A DNA stretch of 64,000 nucleotides from Phytophthora colocasiae (lineage: Eukaryota > Oomycota > Peronosporomycetes > Peronosporales > Peronosporaceae). How positions within the stretch are numbered: position 1 is the stretch's first letter; each line of letters begins with the position of its first letter. Where the stretch lies: NCBI GenBank assembly GCA_018806915.1, contig JAGKQI010000079.1, positions 1,391,001 to 1,455,000 of the forward strand, read 5' to 3'. The notes beneath the pieces were generated by a model. It was not told where the DNA came from, ran no database searches, and worked only from the letters and a program-made list of their open reading frames with translations. The position numbers were made by a program, and so were the translations under genes. This document shows, piece by piece, positions 1 to 10,216 of the stretch.

Positions 1-544
1 CTAAGAACGGCAAATGTTATGTGTCACCTCCCACAAGACATCGAGAAACTGTATTGGTCGAAGTGACGATGAAGCAATTCTGTTTCGCAGCCTAAAACAA
101 ATGAAAGCAAACGCAAAGTTGCGGTAATTAAGCGATCAGCAGAGTCTATCTCACTTCCGGAAGGCCAACATCCTGCAGTCGAAAGAGAGGGCCTGCGTCA
201 GCAACCGGCTACATGCTTTGTGGATAGTGTTACAGTCACCTAGAGACCGAGCATATACCTGCAGGTGGTGATCATGAAGACGACGAGAATGACAACACAG
301 TTGAATGCTGGCTATAAAATTTACCAGGTTTTGTGTCCATGTAGACCAACAGTATACCACCAGTGTACCAACGTAGTGATGATGTGTACTAAATTCTTCC
401 AACGTGTAAATTGCGCACACTAGCCTCCACAAAACTCTGTAGCTGATACAGATTGTTGTGTGAAAGTCCAGATTGACGAGGATCTTCTCCCTTGTGGTGG
501 TATTTCAACGCGATGATTCGCAGGCGAATGTGAAGCTGTGACTC
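1..544. other. unassigned sequence left of element A
   Basis: I see no recognisable gene here. The longest open frames are on the minus strand (about 93 codons at 151-432 and 66 codons at 389-589) and show no motif I know. Similarity to the element E LTR only becomes apparent from about position 545-565, so this is probably the sequence that flanks or truncates element A. Confidence 0.3.
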
Positions 545-1450
545 TACAAATTTTCTTTGGACTGCCGGTTCCCAGAGCCAGAGCGGCATTGTGAGGAGCC
601 CTGGACCAGCCTCGAGAAGAGGGCTTCACGTGTAGCCGAACAAGCGTCACCGCCGCGTGAATCTCCGCCAGGGTAAGACCAAGTTGGAAAGGTGATCCGG
701 GCGGCGTATCCCGGGCGTGACCCCTTCCATTTCATATTCCAGTTGATACTTTCGGGTATTATTTCATATTAAAACTGCGTTTTGGGAGGTTAGTGGTAGT
801 CACCCCTAAAATTGATTGATTTGACTGCTTGTGTGTTTGGACTGTATTGGTTGTGTGTGTTCATAAATACTACATAGTATTTGGGACATATATATTGAAC
901 TCTATTCTTCCGGAGATTCCTAGTGAATCTATCGGAAGTGGTGCGCTGTTTAAAGAGCCCCGAAACTGTGCCAGTGTTCCGGACTTTGCTCTAGTCGTAC
1001 TGGCATATGGAGTGCCCACCGCTAAAGAATAAGAAGCGGTTGTATATTTTGGTTTAACTCTCTTGTATATTTGGTTAACTGTTGGAGGGGAAGTACTTTG
1101 CTCATAAGTGCTTACCCACTTTCGGACTAATTAACCACCGTTTGGGAAGTGTTTATTTGGTTAGCACTCTCCCTCCGGATCTAGTTTTACAATCTTTTGG
1201 AGATAACACTTTCGGTGCAGACTCCTCGCGTTCGAAGACAAACGACACCTACGAGGGTAGTCACAAGGTGGCACGCCAAGCCACTTTCTGGATACCCATT
1301 TGGACACCGGAAGGTGGTGCTGACTCACTCCAACTGGACACCTGACTACTAACTCTCTTTTGGAGTTTTTTGTGTCTGGGTTGTTCCTTTTGGGCGGCAC
1401 GCTATACGCAACCCCCTGGGCGGTCAAAAGTGTTCACCCACTTCGCCACA
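545..1450 (+). repeat. 5'-truncated LTR of element A (E-type LTR)
   Basis: From about 563 the sequence is collinear with 50320-51159, the LTR of element E. Shared landmarks include the CGCGTGAATCTCCGCCAGG block, the CATTTCATATTCCAG block and the segment coding for AGTGCCCACCGC. It ends in ACA at 1450, two bases before a primer-binding site. Positions of about 1088-1450 are nearly identical, in inverted orientation, to 21411-21770. The 5' end of the LTR is missing, so the start is approximate. Confidence 0.75.
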
Positions 1451-1452
1451 GC

Positions 1453-1477
1453 TGGTGCGCGTGCCCGGATTCGAACC
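1453..1477 (+). other. tRNA primer-binding site of element A
   Basis: Starts TGGTGCGCGTGCCCGG and runs 25 nt through the complement of a TTCGAAT T-loop. It therefore matches a complete tRNA 3' end: CCA, discriminator A, 7-nt acceptor strand, 5-nt T stem and T loop. It lies 2 nt after the LTR end, the usual place for minus-strand primer annealing. The same site recurs in elements C, D and E and in the inverted derivative. Confidence 0.85.
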
Positions 1478-1566
1478 GAGGATATCACCGAGTTATCTTT
1501 CTTTTATTTTTTTGTTGATTAGTTGTGGGGGATTGATTGCTTGCTAAGTTTCCAAGTGTGGTTGTT

Positions 1567-3018
1567 ATGACTGGAAGTGATGAAGATTTGGATGCAGTTA
1601 TCAGAAGAAATCGTTAGGCGAACGCTGCGAAGCGGAAGGCTGCTCTGGAAGCCAAGGAAGCGAAGGAAGCACTGAAAGAAGAAGAAGAATCTGAACCAGA
1701 TCAACTGGGCGCGCACCACGCGAGCCAGGAGGATAGTGGCTCGGAAGAGTCTTCGGGAGAAGAGGGTGATCCTGAGCAGGAGGAGTCTGGGTCCGACGAG
1801 GATCCGGACGAAGAAGAAGAAGTGTCTGAATCCGACATCGAAAGACGTCCGGGTGATGCACTGGTGGACGACTCCGGCCTGGAGGAGTCCGATGGAGAAT
1901 AGTATGACGCCGTCCCAAGTGAGGCTGAAGACTCTGGAGCAGATGTGTCCGATGAAGAAGCTGTCGAAGTGGAGTTCCCCATGGAGGATCGAGTTCCGGA
2001 CTCTCCTCCACCTGGAAGAATGGCTCCGGTCGGGGAAGCCCGAGAAGAATCATCGCAGTTCAAGACTGAAGTCAAAACTGAAGCGCGCCCGTTATCGCCA
2101 GTTCGTGAAGAAGCTGTACTTGAAGACGAGGTTCTATCTCAGCCGGACGCTATGGAAGTGGAGATACCGCAATTAATTTCGGAAGATTCACCGCTTCCTG
2201 ATGACTGGCGTTTTTCGGAGGTGCCTGTAGTGCCCGCCCAAGCAGGGCCCCGTTTTGACATCTCAGACACTCAGATGCATGAAGCTCCAGAAGGTGGACG
2301 GATGTCACCTGAATCCCAAATGACTGACGTTCAAGCGAAGAAGTACGTGGCTGCTCAAGTCCGACGCTGGGAGCAGGGCAGTTCCGAAAGGAACTATCCA
2401 CCTGAGTTCCATCATGGCTGGCCGCAAGTTTACCTGGAGTGCAAACCGTTCATCGGGGCCGCCTCGATGACTTCGGAATACTTGAACCGTCGCATTCTAA
2501 TGCCGGCTCAGACTGACGCTTGGATCTCAGAGTTGTAGATACAACGTCTGACTTTCGGGGTTGTTCAAGATGTCCAAGGTGCGCTGATCCCGCCTGCGGA
2601 GTTTTCGCCACGAGAATGTATCGCCGTTCTTTCAAACGATGCTTTTCGGGGCTGGATTCAGTTTCGTCAACTTGGTTCCAGGATGGTTTAGGACGCGAAT
2701 GTTCAAGGTCCACCCGGATTTGGTTCGACAAGTGGTTGGTGACGTGTTTCGGTTGCTCGTGGTTGAGATGATCGAGTGGAGACAAGTTATGCTCTGTGCT
2801 CACGAGTACATCAGAATTTTGGAGACTTCTGGAAGACAAGGATTATATCAACAACATCCGGAAGTGTTTTGTCAAGATGAAGGTGTTGTCATTTCGGATT
2901 ACGAGATAGCACTACTCGGTCGCGACTTCTCAAGGCAGCTCCAGTTGGCAGGTTTTCGGAAGGCGCGAAGTCCAAGGGGGTTACCTCAAGGGGTGGCCCA
3001 GCCGAAGCGGCTCCAACG
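1567..3018 (+). pseudogene. broken gag of element A (E-type)
   Basis: The ATG at 1567 opens a frame collinear with element E gag from 51266: an N-terminal basic stretch, a Glu/Asp/Ser-rich stretch, then a conserved segment around VQAKKYVAAQVRRWE (about 2325-2370) and NLVPGWFRTR (about 2668). In-frame TAG codons sit at 1615, 1900 and 2536. Those at 1615 and 2536 replace CAG glutamine codons still present in E. A frame change near 2600-2640 and an internal deletion relative to E follow. The reading ends at about 3018, where E still has some 900 gag codons to go. Expected role: structural protein of the cytoplasmic virus-like particle. It cannot be functional here. Confidence 0.8.
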
Positions 3019-4077
3019 TGTCATCCGATCGTGGTGATCATCAAGAAGAATGGCGTAGACATTCGGCTGTGCATCGATTATCGGCTGGTGAACAGCCTCA
3101 CGAGACTGATGATCTATCCGATGCCCTTGATCAATGACCTGCTAGAAGATCTCGACAAGGTTCTATGGTATTCTCGCTGGACATGGCCAGTGGATTCTGG
3201 GTCGTGTCTATGACTGACCGAGCTCGCGCGATCTCGGCTTTCATCACTCCATTTGGCCTCTTCGAGTGGAATCGCATGCCGTTCGGGCTGAAGAACGCCC
3301 TCGTAGACAATGCCCTATATGGATTTTTGAAGATCTCCCAGCCAGGTGCGGAAGGTTCTGCGGATGTGTTCGGATCAGGAATCCCGGAAGATCCCGGTTG
3401 CCGTCGGTGCTAGGACGGAGATCATACATCGATGATATCTTGATCACGGCTGGATCATGGAATCAAATGTGCGATCGGGTAGAAGACCTATTGGAGGCCT
3501 GTGATAAGTGGAATCTCTCGATCAGTGTGGCAAAGAGCTTCTGGGGCATGGATAAGGTGGAATATCTCGGGCACAAGGTGTCGATCGATGGACTAGAGGC
3601 AAACCCGAAGGACCTGAAATCCCTGACGGACCTACCATTCCCAGGATCGCTCCGATCTATGCAGTCCTTCTAAGGGAGCCTGAACTATTATAGTCGGTTC
3701 ATCGAGGATTACGCGATCTACGCATCGGTCCTGTATGAACTACATGAAGTGGAGTTCGCAGAACTGAGGAGGCGACCGGACCTACGGAAGATCATGAACA
3801 GAACGAACCCGATCTCCCATGATCCTACTGAGCAGGAGTCAGATCGAGATGGATCGCGAGACATTTCGGGTCAAGGAGGCGATAGTGCCCCGGACCCAGA
3901 CTTGGGGGCGACGTGTTCCTCCAGATCGAGCGAAATTAAGGTCGCCACGGAGCTCAAGACGGAGGATGAGAGGTGGAGTAGAGCGCCTTGAAAGCTAAGA
4001 TCGCATCGACTCCAGTCCTCCGCCACTTCGATACGGCGAATTGCCTGTGGTGATCGTGTATGCCAGCGACTGGGCGA
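3019..4077 (+). pseudogene. pol relic of element A, part 1: reverse transcriptase
   Basis: Translation in shifting frames gives the Ty3/gypsy reverse-transcriptase core: KKNGVDIRLCIDYRLVN (about 3040-3090), SLDMASGFW (about 3170-3200), PFGLFEWNRMPFGLKNA (about 3250-3300) and YIDD (3424-3435), then the thumb (LNYYSRFIEDYA near 3685). There are frame changes near 3165 and 3266, a short deletion near 3300 and a TAA at 3671. The DNA is unusually rich in GATC, unlike the gag just upstream. The frame runs into the first RNase H and is cut at 4077 by insertion of element B; it resumes at 11953. Confidence 0.85.
4073..4077. repeat. target-site duplication GGCGA, left copy
   Basis: The bases GGCGA immediately precede the TGTAACGG start of the element B LTR and recur directly after its 3' LTR at 11948-11952. 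A 5-bp duplication is typical of Ty3/gypsy integration. It shows that B inserted as a unit into the RNase H part of element A pol. Confidence 0.9.
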
Positions 4078-4489
4078 TGTAACGGGGTTACACGGCGCTG
4101 CGCGCCTTGGCTACAATAGGTGTGGTATACACCATCCAGGTCACAAGTCACAGATCCGTGTACGACACATAGTGTTTCTCACACGTCACATATGTAGCCA
4201 GTTGCTGGCTGTTAGCTCAGAGCCACACATTACATTTGATTAGGATTTAGTATGTTAGATACTAAATCCGTTACATTCAGGATTAGGGCAATAAAATAAA
4301 TAAAAATCAGTTTGCATTTTACATAATTAGTGTTAGTTCCTTTATTATAGGGACACTGATTGTGAGAGTCCCGTATTTAGTGGACTACTTGGTTCTTGTA
4401 TAGAACCGAAGGCTAGTGCCTTGCAAGCAGGAATCTACGAGTCAACCCAACTTCCTCTGTGCCGTGCACACCTACGCAGCCCCGCTGCA
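4078..4489 (+). repeat. 5' LTR of element B
   Basis: Begins TGTAACGGGG and ends CCCGCTGCA, with short inverted ends TG...CA. It matches 11536-11947 over its full 412 bp with one mismatch seen. It should carry the sense promoter. Read on the minus strand it also supplies the first codons of an antisense reading frame (ATG at 4151), the same start used by the long antisense ORF that begins in the 3' LTR. Confidence 0.95.
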
Positions 4490-4491
4490 TC

Positions 4492-4506
4492 TGGTAGCAC
4501 TTGTAG
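4492..4506 (+). other. primer-binding site of element B
   Basis: TGGTAGCACTTGTAG starts two bases after the LTR end. TGG is the complement of the tRNA CCA end, as expected for tRNA-primed minus-strand synthesis. The priming tRNA differs from that of elements A, C, D and E; I cannot name it. Confidence 0.6.
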
Positions 4507-4546
4507 TCAATCCAACTCCTGAGTTGAAGACTGTTTCTCTGTGAGA

Positions 4547-5518
4547 ATGGAGCCAGAAGCATACGCTCACTTGACTCCGAGTCAGCGGGACACGCTTAAC
4601 AAGCTTACGTCCTTGCTGGGCCCTGAAGGTATGGCGCACCTTGCGTCTCAAGGGCCGGAGGCCGTCAACGCGCGCCTGGAGGCATTTGCCTCGTACGAGA
4701 ACGCTCTCGTTGAGCACATTCAGCGGAATGTAAAAGGAGTTAATCCCGCTCCGAGAGCTAAGCCCGTCACGCTCAGCGTGAAGACCTTTCACGGGCACGA
4801 AGGAGAGAACCTCCTATTGTGGACCCGAGAGGTCGAGATGGCCATGGGGGCCGCTATGCTCCAGTTGGAAGGCCAACGCGTGGCGTTCGCCATCTCTAAG
4901 CTCGAAGGTCGAGCACGAGAATGGGCCTTGACGTCTGGGACGTCGGTAGAAATGGCCTTCCCCACTTGGGGTGAGCTTAAGGCCAAACTTACGCAAGTAT
5001 TTGCTCCACCTAACCAGGCGTATCGCGTGCGGTCACGCTTCCTCGCTTGCCGACAGGGCAAGAAGGACCTGGTGGACTATGTCCAAGAGCTGCGCACGCT
5101 CATTGCCGGCATGGCTGCCGATCCTCTACCTGAGGTGGTCACTGTGACTATCTTCATGGAAGGTCTGAGAGCTGGCGTGGCCAGGACGGAGACATTCCGT
5201 CAGAATCCTCGCACCTTCGAGGACGCTGTTAGCGTGGCATTGAATGCTGAACACAACTTTAAGTTGTCGAGGGTCGGTGCTAATAGCACAGGGTCCGGGG
5301 GACCCGAACCCATGGACCTCAGCTATGCTGAAGATGAAATAGCCGAGCTACGAGCTGCGGTGCAGCGTATGAGCACTCGTCGGTGCTACACGTGTGGTAG
5401 TCCCACACACCTGAGGCCCAACTGCCCTCTGCGCAAAGAGCGCGCCGGCCAGACTGGCCGCAACCCTGCCGCGAGTCCCGCTTTGGGCTCTGCCCAGGGA
5501 AACGACGGCTCCCAGTAG
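4547..5518 (+). CDS. gag of element B
   Basis: 323 codons. The ATG at 4547 is the first in-frame methionine; an upstream GTG at 4541 is not needed. The middle (about residues 80-230) has the pattern of the retrotransposon gag capsid family, including [15 protein letters not shown] and [13 protein letters not shown] single zinc knuckle [14 protein letters not shown] (C-x2-C-x4-H-x4-C) lies near the C-terminus, as expected for RNA binding. The product would form the virus-like particle and package the RNA. The stop TAG at 5516 lies just downstream of a -1 frameshift signal that leads into protease. The frame has no defects. Confidence 0.92.
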   Translation: MEPEAYAHLTPSQRDTLNKLTSLLGPEGMAHLASQGPEAVNARLEAFASYENALVEHIQRNVKGVNPAPRAKPVTLSVKTFHGHEGENLLLWTREVEMAMGAAMLQLEGQRVAFAISKLEGRAREWALTSGTSVEMAFPTWGELKAKLTQVFAPPNQAYRVRSRFLACRQGKKDLVDYVQELRTLIAGMAADPLPEVVTVTIFMEGLRAGVARTETFRQNPRTFEDAVSVALNAEHNFKLSRVGANSTGSGGPEPMDLSYAEDEIAELRAAVQRMSTRRCYTCGSPTHLRPNCPLRKERAGQTGRNPAASPALGSAQGNDGSQ

Positions 5519-5539
5519 ACGCGGGGTGGTCTACTGGGG
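5497..5539 (+). promoter_or_regulatory. predicted -1 ribosomal frameshift signal between gag and protease
   Basis: GGGAAAC at 5497-5503 is a canonical X XXY YYZ slippery heptamer in the correct phase for the gag frame (G GGA AAC). After a 7-nt spacer, CCCAGTAGAC (5511-5520) pairs perfectly with GTCTACTGGG (5529-5538) around an 8-nt loop, with one further G-U pair (5510/5539). The protease frame is exactly -1 relative to gag and is open from 5401, so slippage would fuse gag to protease. The gag stop codon lies inside the 5' arm. Confidence 0.8.
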
Positions 5540-6147
5540 AAGAACTGAGTTCTGCAGTGCGTGAGAGGCACTGGGGCTCAGCCCCGAAGAGCTCCGTGCT
5601 CTTGAACACGGAACGTGTGAGCAAGCAGGGCTTGCTGGTCGTCCATGTGGACGTGAAGGGCTTCGAGAAGCCGTGGATCGTGTTGATCGATTCAGGAGCG
5701 TCTGGCAACTACGTCAGACGCTCCACCGTTGAGGGTAGTCAGCAATATGCTGAGGCGCTTCGAGCGCGAAGAGGTGACACCGTCACTGTCCGTCTAGCGA
5801 CGGGCGTCCGTGTCACGGCAGCCAAGGTCCCGATGGACCTACGGCTGAAGTTCCTGGACTTCGACAGCGTGGAACGCTGCTTGGTCTTGGACCTGGATTC
5901 GAGGTACGACCTCATCCTTGGTATGGCGTGGCTGGAGCGCCACGAGCCATGGATCGACTGGAGGTCGAAGACCTTAGGTGCTACGCACTTCTCTCCTAGT
6001 GGAGCTTTGGCGAGTCATGAACCCACCTCTGCTAGGGAAGCAGAAGCGCTATTGGCGCGAGCATCGAGCCGAGTCGGCAATGATGCTGGAAGTCGGTGTG
6101 TCCGAGTTAGTGGACAGCACCGAGTGCGAGGATCGCAGCCCTGTTGA
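5500..6147 (+). CDS. protease domain of element B (-1 frame of gag)
   Basis: The frame is open from 5401 and is entered by frameshifting at 5503; an internal ATG at 5557 exists but is probably not the natural start. It shows the retropepsin motif [12 protein letters not shown] (active-site D in DSGA, about 5680-5715) and the downstream flap/ILG-type motif DLILGMAWL (about 5910-5935). It would cleave the polyprotein. Family-like sequence leaves this frame at about 6036: SHEPTSAR in this frame is followed naturally by KQKRYWRE in the +1 frame. The last 37 codons to the TGA at 6145 are therefore probably non-native. Confidence 0.8.
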   Translation, partial: KRRLPVDAGWSTGEELSSAVRERHWGSAPKSSVLLNTERVSKQGLLVVHVDVKGFEKPWIVLIDSGASGNYVRRSTVEGSQQYAEALRARRGDTVTVRLATGVRVTAAKVPMDLRLKFLDFDSVERCLVLDLDSRYDLILGMAWLERHEPWIDWRSKTLGATHFSPSGALASHEPTSAREAEALLARASSRVGNDAGSRCVRVSGQHRVRGSQPC

Positions 6148-9100
6148 GCGCATAGCGCTGGTTGGCAGTGAGTCAACGTATGGGCAAAGCTCACGTAACC
6201 CGAGTGACGCCGGTCATGGACCGTCACTGGATGCCGATGGCATCGGGCCTTACCAGGCCGTGAACTGTGGGGCGGCACGTACTCCGTCGAGTGATACTGG
6301 TCGTGGACCAAGTCGATCGCTGAGTGTCTCTGACACTGGACCTGTTACGGTCATTGATTGTGCAGCGGCACGTACTCCGCTGAGCGGCATCGGTCGTCGA
6401 CCGAGTGGATCGCTGAGTGTCCCTGACACTGGGCCGAGAGAGGCCGAAACTTGTGCGACGGCACGTACTCCGTCGAGTAGACGATCTTCGGCTAGGCGAA
6501 GACGTCGTAAGGCCCTTCGGGCGAGACGCTCTGCGTCTGAGTCATCCGTGACGTCAAGTGCCGACGCACCGGAGGGCTGTGGGCAGCTATACACTCTGGT
6601 TGATGGAGTGGGCGGTAGTGCCGAAGGCAGTGTCCTGCTGGACGACTTGCCAAGTGTTGACAAGCTCCTTGAGCTAGAAGAGATGTCCTTCGCCGACTTT
6701 GGCGATGCCTTGAAGGCTGGCGAATTCGCCGAGGTGGTCATCGTTCGACCTGAGGAGGAGTTAAACTCGTCGTCCCTCGTTGACGAGTCCGTCTTGGCCG
6801 AAGTCAAGAAGGCGTTGAACGCCAGGAGTGGATCGGAGATCCTCAAGAATCCCTCGGATCCCTTCCACTCCTTGCTGAAGGAATATGGAGACGTTGTCTC
6901 GAAGGAACCACCGAGTGGCCTGCCTCCCGACCGAGGCGTTCGTCATGAGATCGACTTAGTTCCCGGAACTAAATACTGCGTGACCCGGCAGTGGCCTCTT
7001 CCTAAAGAGCAATGCGACGTCATTGACGCCTTCTTCCGTGCGAAGCACGCGGCGGGTCTCGTGCGCGAGAGCAAGTCTCCGCATTCCGCGCCAACGTTCT
7101 GTGTCAGAAAGCCGAATGGCAAGTGGCGTATCGTTCACGCTTTTAACAAGCTCAACGCTGCCACGATTTCGGCGCAGACGCCGATTCCTAGGAAGGATGT
7201 TCTTCAGAACAACATGGTGGGTTGCACCATGTACAGTGCGCTCGACTTAGTCGATGGGTACTATCAGCTGCTCATGCGAGCCAGTGATATTCCGCTTACA
7301 GCGGTGAGCACCCCGAGCGGTATGCTCTGGGAGTGGCTCGTCATGCCCCAAGGGCTCTCGAACGCGCCCGCAACGTTCAATCGTCTAGTGACGCAGCTGT
7401 TCAGGCCCCTGCGGGCATTCGCACAAACGTACTTTGACGACGTGTTCGTCCACAGTCAGGCCGAACACGGCAAGACTGACGTTGAGGTGCACGTGGAACA
7501 CGTGAGAGCTGTGCTCGAGTGCATGCGCACGAACAAATTGTACGCCAACGCAGACAAGTGCGTCTTTGGCGCGGAAGAAATCCCCTTCCTAGGGTGCTTC
7601 ATTGGGAAGCATGGCCTTCGTGCTGATCCAGCAAAGGTCAAGGCCATTGTGGATTGGCCGGTTCCCTTGAACCAGAAGGACTTGCGTAAGTGGCTGGGCT
7701 TGGCCAACTACTTGCACAAGTATAGCGAGAACTACGCTGAGTTGGCTCGGCCACTGACGGATCTCCTTAAGAAGGATGCCGAGTGGGTATGGCGTGCCGA
7801 GCACGAGAATGCGTTCACTTGTATCAAGGATAGCCTGCTTCAGGCACCGATACTGGCGCTGCCAGACCCCGCTCGCCCGTTTATCGTCGTCTGTGACGCC
7901 TCGGACTTTGCCATCGGCAGTGCTTTGCTACAAGCGGACGCCGAAGGGCGCGAACGCGTCATTGCGTTTGAGTCTCGACAGCTCAAGGCTGCTGAGAAGA
8001 ACTATCCAGTTCATGACAAGGAGCTACTTGCGATGGAGTACGCTCTCGTCAAATTCAGGGTTCACCTGCTCGGCTCCAAGCCGTTTGTGATCTACACGGA
8101 TCATGCGTCACTACGCACAGCGACGCAGTCGCCCCACCTCTCGCAGAGGATGGCCCGATGGCTCTCCTTCTTTGCGGAGTATAACTTCGAGGTGAAGTAC
8201 AAGCCTGGCAGGCAGAACGTCCTCGCTGACGCGTTATCACGTCGCCCGGACTATGAGTTATCTCATGTCACCTCGGTGACGTCGTCCGTGACGGACATGG
8301 TTCGAGCAGCGTACGCTCAGGACGACTCTTGTGTCGCGCTGCTTCAAGCTCTGAGGAGCGATGAGTTTAAAGACTCAAAGGTGACTCTGTCACGACGCCT
8401 AAAGGCGAGACTCCAACGCTACAGCCTGGACGGCGGTCTGCTGTACTACAGCACGGGTCAGGATGACCCGCCACGAGTGGTGGTTCCTCACGATGAGGAT
8501 CTGAAGTACCGTATCCTCTATGAGGCCCATGACACACCCACAGGCGGCCACCTCGGTCGCGAGAAGACGTACGGCTCGGTGAGCTCCATGTACTGGTGGC
8601 CGAAGATGTACAAGTGGGTCAGCACATATGTGCGCACGGGCGAGACGTGTCAGCGGGTTAAACCCTCGCCGCATGCGGCTGCGCCTTTGGCGAGCTTACC
8701 TGTACCCTCTGGGTGTTGGCAGTCCATAAGTATGGACTTTGTGTTTGGCCTGCCGAAGGACTCGGCAGGCAACACGGGCGTGGTGGTCTTTGTTGACCGT
8801 CTGAGCAAGATGGCTCACCTAGCGGCTGTGCCGGACACCGTCGATGGCGCTGGTACAGCGACGATCTTCATCGATCGGGTCTTCCGCCAGCATGGGCTGC
8901 CTGAGACCATTGTCTCGGATCGAGATCCCCGTTTCACGGGTCACTTCTGGACGTCCGTCTTCAAGGCGCTAGGCACTCGACTGGACATGTCCACGGCGAA
9001 CCATCCGCAGACCGACGGTCAGACCGAACGCGTGAACCGCGTTCTGGAGGACATCCTCCGCAGCGTATGCGCTAAAACGCCGAAGCGTTGGAGCGCTATG

Positions 9101-10216
9101 CTCCCTCTCGTTGAGTTCTCCATGAACAATGCGGTGCATGCCTCGACAGGCTTCACCCCGTTCTACGTGAACGGCCTTGCGCATCCGCGCGTCCCGCTCA
9201 CTCCGCCTCGCGGTAGCCTTGGGCTTAGTGGGGGAGAGGCTGTGCCGTCGCTCGACTCCGAGCTTGCTGATATCAGCCCTTCTGCTGTGCGTAAACAAGT
9301 CGATGACTTTCTCTCGGTGAGATTGAGCGTATTACGCCGTGTGCGTGACGCGATGGCCGAAAGCCAAGACGTTCAGAAAGAACAGGCTGATGCCAAAGGC
9401 AGAGGCAATATGTGGGAATTTAAGGTCGGTGACCAAGTTTTATTAAACGCTAAGAACCTACCTACACATGCAGTGTCCAGTGTCTTTAAGACGAAATTGC
9501 GTCCGCGTTTCATCGGACCATTTACGGTCGTGGCCAAGAAGGGCCTGGCATACACGCTTGACTTGCCAAAGCGGATGCGAACACACCCGGTGTTCTACGT
9601 CGGCTTGCTTAAGCCATATCGGGACCCCGCGGGGGTGAGCGCGGAGGCGCTGGCACCGACGACACGTGCCCAGGCTGCGTCATCTGCAGCAGCAACGTCA
9701 CCTGACCCCGCAACTCAGCCTGCTGGTGCAGGCGAGCAGTCAGGGACTGAGGACCTTCGAGCCAAGCCATCCGGCTTTCAATCTCCTCCATGTCATGAGC
9801 GAGACGGGCATGCGAATGCCAAACACTCTCGACGTTCCCTTGAAGGGACTGAGTCTGACTCTGGAGAGTACCGATCGAGTGATCGAGTTGGTACCAGGCG
9901 CGATGCGACAGATAGCGCTCGTCACACTCATCGAGTACGGCGTTCCGCAGCGAATCGGCCTCCTCCGCCGTTGCTCGATGAGCAGGGGACTCCCCACTAC
10001 CACGTGGAGCGCCTGATGGCGCGGCGTCGCCACCGTAGTCAAAACCAGTATCTGGTGAAGTGGCGTGGATATCCTCATTCCCAAAACTCGTGGGAGTTTG
10101 AAGGGCCCCTGAGGCAGGACTGCCCTGACGTCGTGGACGCTTTTGATCGCGAAGATCGGGGGCGCCCGAAGGGCTCGAGGTCGTCCACTCGGTCGACACC
10201 CGCTTCTCACCACTAG
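6038..10216 (+). CDS. pol of element B: RT, RNase H, integrase, chromodomain
   Basis: An uninterrupted frame; the longest ATG-started form begins at 5978. In order: a Ser/Thr/Arg-rich linker (to about 6840), reverse transcriptase with YFDD at 7430-7441, RNase H with CDAS (Asp codon 7895) and TDH, integrase, a GPY/F-like region (near 9500-9600) and a C-terminal chromodomain (about 10000-10160: YLVKWRGY, NSWEFEG). The integrase DDE residues are present at 8735, 8918 and 9026. In the HHCC zinc finger the first cysteine is glycine (GGC at 8639-8641, in RTGETCQR), an apparent loss. The chromodomain would direct integration to chromatin. The last 608 bp overlap the antisense ORF. Confidence 0.92.
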   Translation, partial: KQKRYWREHRAESAMMLEVGVSELVDSTECEDRSPVERIALVGSESTYGQSSRNPSDAGHGPSLDADGIGPYQAVNCGAARTPSSDTGRGPSRSLSVSDTGPVTVIDCAAARTPLSGIGRRPSGSLSVPDTGPREAETCATARTPSSRRSSARRRRRKALRARRSASESSVTSSADAPEGCGQLYTLVDGVGGSAEGSVLLDDLPSVDKLLELEEMSFADFGDALKAGEFAEVVIVRPEEELNSSSLVDESVLAEVKKALNARSGSEILKNPSDPFHSLLKEYGDVVSKEPPSGLPPDRGVRHEIDLVPGTKYCVTRQWPLPKEQCDVIDAFFRAKHAAGLVRESKSPHSAPTFCVRKPNGKWRIVHAFNKLNAATISAQTPIPRKDVLQNNMVGCTMYSALDLVDGYYQLLMRASDIPLTAVSTPSGMLWEWLVMPQGLSNAPATFNRLVTQLFRPLRAFAQTYFDDVFVHSQAEHGKTDVEVHVEHVRAVLECMRTNKLYANADKCVFGAEEIPFLGCFIGKHGLRADPAKVKAIVDWPVPLNQKDLRKWLGLANYLHKYSENYAELARPLTDLLKKDAEWVWRAEHENAFTCIKDSLLQAPILALPDPARPFIVVCDASDFAIGSALLQADAEGRERVIAFESRQLKAAEKNYPVHDKELLAMEYALVKFRVHLLGSKPFVIYTDHASLRTATQSPHLSQRMARWLSFFAEYNFEVKYKPGRQNVLADALSRRPDYELSHVTSVTSSVTDMVRAAYAQDDSCVALLQALRSDEFKDSKVTLSRRLKARLQRYSLDGGLLYYSTGQDDPPRVVVPHDEDLKYRILYEAHDTPTGGHLGREKTYGSVSSMYWWPKMYKWVSTYVRTGETCQRVKPSPHAAAPLASLPVPSGCWQSISMDFVFGLPKDSAGNTGVVVFVDRLSKMAHLAAVPDTVDGAGTATIFIDRVFRQHGLPETIVSDRDPRFTGHFWTSVFKALGTRLDMSTANHPQTDGQTERVNRVLEDILRSVCAKTPKRWSAMLPLVEFSMNNAVHASTGFTPFYVNGLAHPRVPLTPPRGSLGLSGGEAVPSLDSELADISPSAVRKQVDDFLSVRLSVLRRVRDAMAESQDVQKEQADAKGRGNMWEFKVGDQVLLNAKNLPTHAVSSVFKTKLRPRFIGPFTVVAKKGLAYTLDLPKRMRTHPVFYVGLLKPYRDPAGVSAEALAPTTRAQAASSAAATSPDPATQPAGAGEQSGTEDLRAKPSGFQSPPCHERDGHANAKHSRRSLEGTESDSGEYRSSDRVGTRRDATDSARHTHRVRRSAANRPPPPLLDEQGTPHYHVERLMARRRHRSQNQYLVKWRGYPHSQNSWEFEGPLRQDCPDVVDAFDREDRGRPKGSRSSTRSTPASHH

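Noticed and set aside
4541..4546. GTG start for element B gag
   Set aside because: The ATG at 4547 is two codons downstream and is the natural eukaryotic start.
6250..6846. Minus-strand frame of 198 codons in element B
   Set aside because: Shadow of the GC-rich, Ser/Thr/Arg-rich pol linker; the coding strand is clear and the frame has no independent support.
9740..10213. Second minus-strand frame of 157 codons opposite the pol C-terminus
   Set aside because: Overlaps the longer antisense ORF in another frame and shows no composition typical of protein.
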